64,000 nucleotides of DNA from Psychroserpens algicola. GTDB lineage: Bacteria; Bacteroidota; Bacteroidia; Flavobacteriales; Flavobacteriaceae. The notes under the pieces were generated by a model. The model had not been told where the DNA came from. It was given only the letters and a program-made list of their open reading frames with translations, and ran no database searches. The stretch covers positions 248,001 to 312,000 of the forward strand of contig NZ_JACNMJ010000001.1 in NCBI RefSeq assembly GCF_014526325.1. Reading direction: 5' to 3'. Made by a program: the position numbers and the translations under genes. Below are positions 19,083 to 26,545 of the stretch, one piece after another (within the stretch, counting starts at the first letter, position 1; every line of letters begins with the position of its first letter).

Positions 19083-20879
19083 ATGAAAATCAATAAAATT
19101 AGTGCGTTCATACTAAGTCTCTTCTTAGTCCTTGTAGCGTGCGAAACGGAAGAAAGTATTGATATTACATCTCCTGATGCTTCATTTACATTATTAGAAC
19201 CATCAATATCTAATATCAACTTAAACTACAACTTACCAAACAATGAAGCATTTACTATTGTATGGAATGATCAATTGACATCTGGAGACAGTTATATGAT
19301 TGAATTATCTCCTGATGCTTTATTTGAAAGTCCAACAGTAATTGGATCATCTACAACAGATCGATTTACAATGACGGTTGCCGATTTCAATAGTACAGTT
19401 CTTGGTGAAGGTGCTGCTGCATTTGAACCATTTACCGTATTTATGAGAGTAACTTCTGGATCTGAAATATCTAATAGCGTAAGCTTTAGTGTATCTTCTT
19501 ATTCTGAAGCTGAACCAGTAATTACAACTCCTGACAGTTCATTTTCACTTGTTCTGTTAGAAACAACTCCAAATGATGAGGCTATAAGTGTTACTTGGGA
19601 GGATCCAGATTTTGGTGAAAACAGTTCTGTCGATGTTATTTACGAAGTTCAGTTTGCCGAAGCTGGGACAGATTTTGCTGGTGCCGTAACTGAAACTGCA
19701 ACCGACATGTCTTTTTCAAGTACTCATGAATTATTTAACGAAACTGTTCTTAATGCCGGACTTGCTGCTGAAGAAGCTGGAAGTTTAGATATTAGAGTAA
19801 AAGCTACTATAGAAATGGATGCAGGAAACATGGAACGTTTCTCTGAAGCTGTAACTATTACAGTAACGGCATATAGTGTTGAGCTTGCTCCTGTTTTATA
19901 CGTAGTTGGTGCTGGTGCTGCTGACGCTGGATGGTCTTGGGATACACCTGTTGAACTGCCTTTACAAGGCACTAAATACTCAGGAAATATTAACTTGGTA
20001 AATGATGCATTCAGATTTTTTACAGTTAATAACGATTGGGGATCTGGTCTTAATTACCCGTACTATGAGTCTGTTGGTTATACAATTGATAGTAATTTAG
20101 CCAATGCAATGGATGGTGATAGTAATTTCCAGTTTGTTGGTACGCCTGGTGAATACTTTATTGAAATAGATACCGATGCAAAAACAATTACCTTAGGTCC
20201 TCCAGTAGTTGGACCAAACTGTAACTTTGACCAATTATGGTTAGTTGGTGCAGGTATTGTTGATACTGGATGGTCTTGGGATACACCTGTAGCTTTACCT
20301 TGTACTGGAAACGGAACTTATTCTGGAAATGTAGCTTTAACTAATGATGCATTTAGATTTTTCTCAGTAAACAATGACTGGGGAACTGGAACTAACTATC
20401 CAACTTATGAAGGAAATGGATACACTATCGATTCTAACTTTAATAATGCAATGGATGGTGACAGTAACTTCTTCTTCAACGGAACTCCTGGAACGTATTT
20501 CCTAACCGTTGACGACATCAATAAAACAATCACCTTAGGCCCTGAACAGTTACAATGTGATTTTGAGCAATTGTGGATGGTAGGCGCTGGTGTTGTTGAC
20601 GCTGGATGGTCTTGGGATACGCCTGTAGCTTTACCTTGTACTGGTGCTGGTGTGTATTCTGGATCTGTAGCTTTAACTAATGATGCATTTAGATTTTTCA
20701 CGGTAAATAATGACTGGGGAACTGGAATTAATTATCCAACTTACGAAGCTGATGGATATACTATAGATTCTGATCTCATCAATGCGATGGATGGAGATAG
20801 TAACTTCTTCTTCAACGGAACTCCTGGAACTTACACTGTAACAGTAGATACTGGTAATTTAACAATCACAGTAGAGTAA
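19083..20879 (+). CDS. SusF/SusE-like lipoprotein with three tandem glucan-binding modules
   Basis: Outer-membrane lipoprotein of 598 aa with lipobox Cys20 (LVLVAC). Two N-terminal SusE-type immunoglobulin-like domains (about 25-140 and 145-262) precede three near-identical modules of about 110 residues, starting near 267, 377 and 490. Each module repeats the pattern VGAG.vD.GWSWDTPVaLP, then NDAFRFF.VNNDWG, then YTIDS...NAMDGDSNF.F.GTPG. This resembles SusF of Bacteroides, which has three starch-binding modules, but the modules here are far more alike than in SusF, suggesting recent duplication. The gene ends the susC-susF cluster and is followed by an intrinsic terminator. Ligand specificity is inferred from the operon. 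Confidence 0.88.
   Translation: MKINKISAFILSLFLVLVACETEESIDITSPDASFTLLEPSISNINLNYNLPNNEAFTIVWNDQLTSGDSYMIELSPDALFESPTVIGSSTTDRFTMTVADFNSTVLGEGAAAFEPFTVFMRVTSGSEISNSVSFSVSSYSEAEPVITTPDSSFSLVLLETTPNDEAISVTWEDPDFGENSSVDVIYEVQFAEAGTDFAGAVTETATDMSFSSTHELFNETVLNAGLAAEEAGSLDIRVKATIEMDAGNMERFSEAVTITVTAYSVELAPVLYVVGAGAADAGWSWDTPVELPLQGTKYSGNINLVNDAFRFFTVNNDWGSGLNYPYYESVGYTIDSNLANAMDGDSNFQFVGTPGEYFIEIDTDAKTITLGPPVVGPNCNFDQLWLVGAGIVDTGWSWDTPVALPCTGNGTYSGNVALTNDAFRFFSVNNDWGTGTNYPTYEGNGYTIDSNFNNAMDGDSNFFFNGTPGTYFLTVDDINKTITLGPEQLQCDFEQLWMVGAGVVDAGWSWDTPVALPCTGAGVYSGSVALTNDAFRFFTVNNDWGTGINYPTYEADGYTIDSDLINAMDGDSNFFFNGTPGTYTVTVDTGNLTITVE
19881..20876 (+). repeat. Three tandem intragenic repeats of about 330 bp
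   Basis: Within the SusF-like gene, segments starting near 19881, 20211 and 20550 repeat each other. The second and third are almost identical over long stretches at DNA level, for example GGATGGTCTTGGGATAC and AACTTCTTCTTCAACGGAAC in both, while the first is more diverged. This is the pattern of stepwise tandem duplication and is a likely place for copy-number change by recombination or for assembly collapse. Confidence 0.9.
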
Positions 20880-20891
20880 CTTATATTATAT

Positions 20892-20928
20892 AAAAAAAAG
20901 CTATGTGTAATGCATAGCTTTTTTTTTA
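20892..20928 (+). terminator. Intrinsic terminator between the SusF-like gene and amylase
   Basis: A-rich flank, then a stem of at least seven pairs (AGCTATG with CATAGCT, 7-nt loop TGTAATG) at 20899-20919, then a run of nine T. Including the A-tract/T-tract the stem extends to about 14 pairs, so it may act in both directions. Only 13 bp separate it from the amylase start codon. Confidence 0.85.
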
Positions 20929-20941
20929 AAAATCAATTACT

Positions 20942-23869
20942 ATGAAAAAAATTTTATGCTCTTTAATAACTTTAATTTCTTTAAACACATTTGCTCAGGT
21001 AACATTAGATGTTGGTGCTATTGAAGTTGATCAGCCTGTCACGATAACAGTAGATATTAATAGTACAGATTCAAATTGCAATGGTTTTAACAATCCGGCA
21101 AAAGTATATATGCACTCTGGTATTGGTGACAATTCTAATGCATTCGGTTTTAGTGTAGTTGGAAACTGGGGACAAGATGATGGTGTTGGTGAAATGTCTT
21201 CAAATAATGATGGGACTTTCAGCATCACTATTACGCCAGAAAGTTATTACAGTCTTACAGCACAACAAGCAGAAGACGCTACCCAAATAGGTATGGTATT
21301 CAGAAACGCTGATGGTACGGAAGAATTAAAAGACGATGGTTGCAATGATTTTATATTTCCTATTGGAAGTGTTCAAATTGACATTACTCAACCTACTACT
21401 GACTTGGTAGTCGTGAATTCAGGAAGTAACCTCTCGGTAAGTGCCGAAATCGTTTTCCAAGGTGGTACAACCGTCATGGGAAGTTTTGAAGTATTTTATA
21501 ATAATGTTTCTGTGGCTACTGGGAACTGCGGATTTCCAGCATGTAACGCTACAATTAATAATATCACAGAAAATGGCACTGTAAGATTTGTTGGAACGCC
21601 TCCAGGGTCTTCAGAAACTGGTGAAGCCAGCTTTGAAGTGGTCGTTGCTCCAACTGTTGTTGAAGAAGCACTACCTTCTGGAGCCAAGGATGGAATTAAC
21701 TACGGAACAGATCCAACTAAAGCTATATTGGTGTTAAATGCTCCTAAAAAAGACTTCGTTCAGGTAGCTGGAAGTTTCAATAACTATACACCTACTAATG
21801 CAGATGTTATGAAACGTGACCCATCAACAGGAAAATACTGGATAGAAGTATCAGGTCTAACATCAGGTCAGATAGAAACTTATCAGTATTGGGTATTTGA
21901 CACAAATCCAATAGCAAACTCGCCTACGTTGGTAAAAACAGCTGACCCATATTCGACATTGGTATTATCGCCTTTTGATGATCCGTTTATTCCTGCTAAT
22001 ACATACCCAAACTTACCTGCATACCCTTCAGGGCAAGAACGTGAGGTCACTGTATTGCAAACTGGGCAAACACCTTATAACTGGCAAGTTCCAAATTTTA
22101 ATAAGCCTAAGAAGGAAGATTTAATTGTTTATGAAGTTCTAGTAAGAGATTTTGATACCGATAGAAACTATCAAGATTTAATTGATAAAATCGATTACTT
22201 TAAAAATTTGAATGTTAATGCCATACAATTAATGCCAGTAATGGAATTTGAAGGCAATGAAAGTTGGGGTTATAATACGTCATTTCATTTAGCCTTAGAT
22301 AAATATTATGGTACTGAAGATAAATTTAAAGAATTCATCGATGTATGCCATCAAAATGGGATAGCCGTGATTCTTGATGTTGCTTTAAATCACGCTTTTG
22401 GAAGAAACCCTATGGTACGCATGTGGATGGATGATCCTGATGGTGATGGTTGGGGTGGACCAAGTAGTGAAAACCCATATTTTAACCAAACGGCACAACA
22501 CAGTTATAGTGTTGGTTCAGATTTTAGTCATACTGCCGAAGAGCCTAATGATCCTGGCGCCAGCTCTAATGATACTACAAACCCTATTACCAATCAATAT
22601 GTTGAACGAGTAATTGAACACTGGATTACCGAATTTAAAATTGATGGTTTCCGATGGGATTTAACTAAAGGGTTTACTCAAAACTGTCAGAATGATGAAG
22701 GCTGTACTAATGGCTATAATCAAGACCGAGTTGATATTTTAAAAGCCTATGCAGACTACTCATGGTCATTAGATCCAGATCACTATGTTATTTTTGAACA
22801 TTTAGGTCAAGAAAATGAAGAAAAAGAATGGGCAAACTATCGTTTTAACGAAGGTAAAGGTGTTATAATGTGGGGCATTATGAACAGTCAATACAACCAG
22901 TTAACAATGGGCTTTAATTCGGATAATAACATTAATAACATGGGTCATAAATCACGTCCGCAATTTAATGGTCCTAGAGTTATAGGGTATGCTGAAAGTC
23001 ATGATGAAGAACGTTTAATGTATAGAAATGTGACATTTGGAAATAATTCTAATGGATCACACAACGTTAGAGATTTAAACACAGCCTTATCTAGAATGTC
23101 TGCTTTAGGTGCAGTAAGCTTAACAATTCCTGGTCCTAAAATGATTTGGCACTTTGGAGCTTTAGGTATGGACAACTCTATATTTACCTGTAATAACGGA
23201 ACTGTTAATGACCCTTCAGGCACTGATGGTGATTGTAAATTAGACACCAAACCTCAACCGCAATGGTCTGAAAACTGGTTGGCAGATGCTAACAGAAGAC
23301 AGATATATGATGATTGGGCACGATTGAACGCCTTAAAAATTAACGAACCCGTTTTTGAAGGTGATTATGCTATTACCTCTGGAAACTTAACCCCTAGAAT
23401 TGATGTATTTGATACCTCAATCCCGACTTCAGAATTAAGAAATGTTATTGTACTTGCTAATTTTGATGTTGTTTCTCAAACTATAAATACAAGTTTCCCT
23501 ACTGGTGGAAATTGGTATGACTTAATGGATAATACAGGTAATACAACCTATAGTGCATCTACTGTTACTATTCCTGCAGGTCAATTTAGAATTTTTGGAA
23601 ATCAACCTGTAACATTAAGTACAGATGAATTTGAAGCTAATGATACCTTTAGCATTTATCCAAATCCTGTAAATTCATCATTTAAAACGAATAAAGTTTT
23701 AAATCGATTAGACATTTATGATATTACAGGTAAGTTGGTAAAGTCTTTCAATGGAGATTTTACTGAAACAGACTCTTATGATATTTCAGATTTAACACAA
23801 AGTATTTACTTGGTTAAGATTGAAAATTCTAATGGTCAGTCTTTAACCGCAAAGCTTATTAAACTTTAA
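20942..23869 (+). CDS. Secreted multidomain GH13 alpha-amylase with T9SS sorting domain
   Basis: Large extracellular alpha-amylase, 975 aa, likely starting the breakdown of polymeric alpha-glucan outside the cell. A Sec signal peptide (1-19, ending FAQ) is followed by an N-terminal beta-sandwich region (about 20-240), a CBM48-like module (about 258-345, KKDFVQVAGSFNNYTP) and the GH13 barrel. GH13 regions are DVALNHAFG (479-487), GFRWDLTKG (nucleophile Asp573), VIFEHLG (acid/base Glu619) and AESHDEERL (Asp688). The last 75 residues form a type A T9SS sorting domain (FSIYPNPVNSS, then LDIYDITGKLVKSF and SIYLVKIENSNGQSLTAKLIKL). It follows the SusF-like gene behind a terminator, so expression may depend on read-through or on an unseen promoter. 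Confidence 0.93.
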   Translation: MKKILCSLITLISLNTFAQVTLDVGAIEVDQPVTITVDINSTDSNCNGFNNPAKVYMHSGIGDNSNAFGFSVVGNWGQDDGVGEMSSNNDGTFSITITPESYYSLTAQQAEDATQIGMVFRNADGTEELKDDGCNDFIFPIGSVQIDITQPTTDLVVVNSGSNLSVSAEIVFQGGTTVMGSFEVFYNNVSVATGNCGFPACNATINNITENGTVRFVGTPPGSSETGEASFEVVVAPTVVEEALPSGAKDGINYGTDPTKAILVLNAPKKDFVQVAGSFNNYTPTNADVMKRDPSTGKYWIEVSGLTSGQIETYQYWVFDTNPIANSPTLVKTADPYSTLVLSPFDDPFIPANTYPNLPAYPSGQEREVTVLQTGQTPYNWQVPNFNKPKKEDLIVYEVLVRDFDTDRNYQDLIDKIDYFKNLNVNAIQLMPVMEFEGNESWGYNTSFHLALDKYYGTEDKFKEFIDVCHQNGIAVILDVALNHAFGRNPMVRMWMDDPDGDGWGGPSSENPYFNQTAQHSYSVGSDFSHTAEEPNDPGASSNDTTNPITNQYVERVIEHWITEFKIDGFRWDLTKGFTQNCQNDEGCTNGYNQDRVDILKAYADYSWSLDPDHYVIFEHLGQENEEKEWANYRFNEGKGVIMWGIMNSQYNQLTMGFNSDNNINNMGHKSRPQFNGPRVIGYAESHDEERLMYRNVTFGNNSNGSHNVRDLNTALSRMSALGAVSLTIPGPKMIWHFGALGMDNSIFTCNNGTVNDPSGTDGDCKLDTKPQPQWSENWLADANRRQIYDDWARLNALKINEPVFEGDYAITSGNLTPRIDVFDTSIPTSELRNVIVLANFDVVSQTINTSFPTGGNWYDLMDNTGNTTYSASTVTIPAGQFRIFGNQPVTLSTDEFEANDTFSIYPNPVNSSFKTNKVLNRLDIYDITGKLVKSFNGDFTETDSYDISDLTQSIYLVKIENSNGQSLTAKLIKL

Positions 23870-23900
23870 TATAGATTAATTAGTGATTTTGAATTAGCCT

Positions 23901-23933
23901 AAAACCTCCAAGTTAACTCTTGGAGGTTTTTTT
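23901..23933 (+). terminator. Intrinsic terminator after the secreted amylase
   Basis: A 12-bp stem AAAACCTCCAAG (23901-23912) with CTTGGAGGTTTT (23919-23930), a 6-nt loop, and a T-tract running through 23933. It lies 31 bp after the amylase stop and closes the alpha-glucan PUL. Confidence 0.92.
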
Positions 23934-23946
23934 AGTAGTAAAAACA

Positions 23947-23976
23947 AAAAAAGCTAACCCGTTAGAGTTAGCTTTT
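23947..23976 (-). terminator. Intrinsic terminator downstream of the tRNA-Leu fragment
   Basis: AAAAGCTAAC (23949-23958) pairs with GTTAGCTTTT (23967-23976) around an 8-nt loop. Read on the minus strand it follows the 3' end of the tRNA-Leu relic by about 10 bp and ends in a T-tract, so it is probably the original terminator of that tRNA gene. Confidence 0.8.
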
Positions 23977-23985
23977 CCATTTAAG

Positions 23986-24043
23986 TACAGGCGGAGAGAC
24001 TCGAACTCTCACACCTTGCGGCACTAGATCCTAAGTCTAGCGT
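23986..24043 (-). pseudogene. 3' fragment of a tRNA-Leu(UAG) gene
   Basis: The minus strand carries a normal tRNA-Leu from the anticodon stem to the acceptor: stem CTAGA, loop CTTAGGA with anticodon TAG (24031-24033), stem TCTAG, a long variable arm (TGCCGCAAGGTGT), T-arm GAGAG-TTCGAGT-CTCTC, acceptor strand CGCCTGT and A. On its 5' side the D-arm and the acceptor 5' strand (expected to pair with CGCCTGT) are missing; the sequence instead runs into a T-tract and AT-rich DNA. It cannot fold as a complete tRNA. Together with the terminator beyond its 3' end and mobile-element relics on its 5' side, it looks like the att-site copy left by an element that integrated into a tRNA-Leu gene. Confidence 0.8.
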
Positions 24044-24129
24044 ATATTGCACCAAAAAAACACAAATAAAATCATTTTCAATGATTTAAGTGTTTGTCAA
24101 TTTTCTTTAAAGTCAAATCAGGTCAACGG

Positions 24130-24373
24130 TATCAGCAACAATTATTACTACAGATGATCTCAGGGATTTTAAACTTGAATTGCTCCACGACATTCAAAAC
24201 CTATTAAGCAAACAAGCGCAAGGCAAACTGAGAAATATCTAAAATATTCAGAACTCATGGACTTACTTCAAATTAGTCTTGGTACTCTACAAAATCTTCG
24301 AATTAAAGGCACACTACCCTATACAAAGGTTGGTGGCATCATTTTTTATGATTCAGAAGGTTATGGACAATAA
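24130..24373 (+). pseudogene. Frameshifted excisionase-like helix-turn-helix protein
   Basis: Two adjacent frames together give an HTH/excisionase-like protein of the kind found next to integrases of Bacteroidota mobile elements. The first frame reads ITTDDLRDFKLELLHDIQNL and continues through LLSKQAQGKLRNI to a stop at 24239-24241. The second, beginning near 24238, reads KYSELMDLLQISLGTLQNLR, then IKGTLPYTKVGGIIFYD. The hallmark part is the segment ISLGTLQNLRIKGTLPYTKVGG, a winged-helix DNA-binding motif. A frameshift near 24238 and lack of a clear start make it a pseudogene. The family is recognised from memory of similar proteins. Confidence 0.65.
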
Positions 24374-24404
24374 TCGAGTGCATCATAAAACGGAATAAGT
24401 ATGC

Positions 24405-24952
24405 ATGAATTATTTAAAACATCTCAATGCTGTATTTCAAAAATTCTATGCAGACAAAAGGCTAAACACAACTCATGTCAGCTTGTATATGGCTTTGTTT
24501 AGTTTTGGAATTTAAACCGATTTCGAGAAGAATTTTACATAGTCAGACAAGAAGTTATGAAACTCTCAAAAATTGGTTCTACAGCAACTTATCATCGCTG
24601 TTTAAAACAAATGGATCATGGGATTATTTAAAATATTCCCTTTCATAAAGTCCATATGAAGGCAGTAAAATTAAGTTGTTCAATTTCGGTACAACCTCTG
24701 AACAAGTTGTGAATGAGTTTGAAACAAGTATTGAACAAGCATTGATACGTAATACAAACATTAATAAACAAATAGAAAACATAAATAAAACTAAGCTACC
24801 AAAAAATGAATTTGAAGTGATTGATTTTTTTTAAAAAGAAAAAATGGCCTGAAAATGAAGCCAAGAAATTCTACAACCACTACCAGGGCATCGGATGGAA
24901 AATTGGTGGCAAAATAAAAATTGAAGATTGGCATGCTACAGCGAGTAATTGA
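24405..24952 (+). pseudogene. Frameshifted mobile-element protein (unnamed conserved family)
   Basis: Starting at ATG 24405 (MNYLKHLNAVFQKFYADKRL), the reading continues through several frames: NTTHVSLYMALFSF, then after a shift WNLNRFREEFYIVRQEVMKL and SKIGSTATYHRCLKQMD, then after another shift YLKYS with an in-frame stop, FEVIDFF, and finally KKWPENEAKKFYNHYQGIGW and KIGGKIKIEDWHATASN. The order MNYLKHL...THVSLYMALF...ATYHRCLK...WHATA is typical of a conserved protein of unknown function encoded near excisionases on Bacteroidota integrative elements. At least three frameshifts and one internal stop show it is dead. No function is claimed. Confidence 0.6.
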
Positions 24953-25309
24953 GTGTGAGGGTAGCCTGGAAGTGAGCCTGATTATGCTGTTGCTCAAAGC
25001 TGAATGTTGTTATTTTGCTGTCAAAAAAAAGGTATGTCGGTGTTGGGTTACGGAATTGATTCTAAAGTCTTTGTGAAATACAAAATCATAGGAAGTGAAT
25101 AAAAATGCAGATATATTTTCCTTCTCTAGCAGACTTGATTCACAATTTTTAGTTGGAAATAAAATGTTCCTTTCCAGAGCAACGGAAAGGGTTAACGGAA
25201 TGAAGAGTCAGAAGTGGGGATTAGGTCCAAGAATATTGTTAAAGAAGCTATTTTGCTGGAATGTAGCTTTTACGGAATGGAAGGAAATGTGCTGAATGAC
25301 TTCTAAACG

Positions 25310-26437
25310 TTACTTTCCCAATAACATTTCGGGCGTAACAACAGTCCTAAAACCAATATGTTCTGCAGAAGAATCATTAGCATTTCCCATTCTTGAAGAT
25401 ACCCTGTAACTCGCACAGTAAGAATCGCTACATAAAAAAGAACCTCCCTTAATTACTCTTTCTTGAGAATAGGGGTTGCTTTGGTTAAAAGGATTAATTG
25501 CTCCTTTAGGATTTATAGATGTTTCATTTTTAGAAGCTAACTCACTATAATAGTTAACGTTGTAATAATCTGTTGTGATCTCCCAAACATTACCTGCCAT
25601 ATCAAATAAACCAAAGGTATTTGGTGGGTATGATTTTACAGGTGCTGTTCTTTCAAACCCATCTTCTAAGGTATTACTCACAGGAAATTCTCCTTCCCAA
25701 CTATTTGCATTTTGAGATAAAACATCCTGAGTATCTCCCCAAAAAAAGATAGTATTTTCCTTACCGCCTCTCGCCGCGTATTCCCATTCTGCCTCTGTTG
25801 GCAATCTTCTTCCAGACCATTTGCAGTAGGCTTGAGCATCTGCATATGTAATGTGAACTACAGGATGATTATCTTTTCCAATTATATCTGATTCTGGTCC
25901 ATTTGGATGTCTCCAATTTGCTCCTATTTTCCATTTCCACCATTGTGAAAAATCATATAAATTAGGAACAGGCTCTTTCGTTTTCTTAAAAACAAGAGAT
26001 CCGGGTTGCATAATAGAATCATGAGGTTTCGGTGTTCCTTCTGGTAATTGTTTTTTCATTTCTCCCCAATCAATTTCACGTTCGGCAACTGTTATGTATC
26101 CTGTTTCATTTACAAATTCAGAAAATTGAGCATTAGTAACTTCTGTTATATCCATAAAAAAACCATCAACCATTACCTGATGTTGTGGTTTTTCATGTTG
26201 CATCGCCATCTTGTCGTGAGACACAGCACCTTGCATAAATGTTCCTTCGGGAATCCATACAAGACCTTCAGGAGGATTGCTTATGAGGCTATCTAGTGTT
26301 TTTTGTGAGATTACAACTTCTTTTTTAGGTATTGTTAATTCTGAATTGTTTTTAGATTCAATTTTAGGTTCATTCTTACAACCTAAAGTCGTAAAAAAAC
26401 AAATAGCAAATATAAATACGTGTTTAACAGTTATCAT
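25310..26437 (-). CDS. Formylglycine-generating enzyme (sulfatase-modifying factor) with lipoprotein signal
   Basis: Oxidises the active-site Cys of S1 sulfatases to formylglycine; needed for the six sulfatases in this locus. It has 375 aa of the FGE/SUMF1 fold. Family marks are WIPEGTFMQG, HEKPQHQVMVDGFFMDITEV, RRLPTEAEWEYAARGG, GLFDMAGNVWEIT and GGSFLCSDSYC. The two catalytic cysteines are present as Cys336 and Cys341 (C-x4-C), which separates it from the Cys-less GldJ/GldK-like relatives. The signal peptide ends at a lipobox (TTLGC, Cys20), so the enzyme would be exported and membrane anchored. It is the last gene of unit A, 108 bp after the permease. Confidence 0.9.
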   Translation of the reverse strand: MITVKHVFIFAICFFTTLGCKNEPKIESKNNSELTIPKKEVVISQKTLDSLISNPPEGLVWIPEGTFMQGAVSHDKMAMQHEKPQHQVMVDGFFMDITEVTNAQFSEFVNETGYITVAEREIDWGEMKKQLPEGTPKPHDSIMQPGSLVFKKTKEPVPNLYDFSQWWKWKIGANWRHPNGPESDIIGKDNHPVVHITYADAQAYCKWSGRRLPTEAEWEYAARGGKENTIFFWGDTQDVLSQNANSWEGEFPVSNTLEDGFERTAPVKSYPPNTFGLFDMAGNVWEITTDYYNVNYYSELASKNETSINPKGAINPFNQSNPYSQERVIKGGSFLCSDSYCASYRVSSRMGNANDSSAEHIGFRTVVTPEMLLGK

Positions 26438-26545
26438 TATGTATATCGTAACAAAGGTTTACCTAACTATCAAAACTAATATATTGTCAACGATTAGTGA
26501 GAAAAAAACATGAAATTATAACAACTTTATAATTACTTCAATTTA

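Larger units (their letters stand above)
24044..25309. mobile_element. Degenerate integrative-element remnant
   Basis: Between the tRNA-Leu fragment and the sulfatase-modifying gene lie about 1.27 kb without an intact gene. Its first half contains a short hairpin (AAATCATT-TTC-AATGATTT, 24069-24087) and two frameshifted genes of kinds common on Bacteroidota conjugative or integrative elements. From 24953 to 25309 I recognise nothing coding. That part has only a perfect 7-bp inverted repeat, CCTTTCC/GGAAAGG (25169-25190), without a T-tract. No integrase is present, so the element is dead here. The boundaries are approximate. Confidence 0.65.

Noticed and set aside
23986-24075. A functional tRNA-Leu(UAG) gene
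   Set aside because: Anticodon, variable and T arms look perfect, but no D-arm and no 5' strand complementary to CGCCTGT can be found upstream on the minus strand.
25095-25295. A 66-aa plus-strand reading frame (MNKNADIFSF...)
   Set aside because: No recognisable domain, lies inside the decayed element and contains an inverted repeat; composition looks non-coding.
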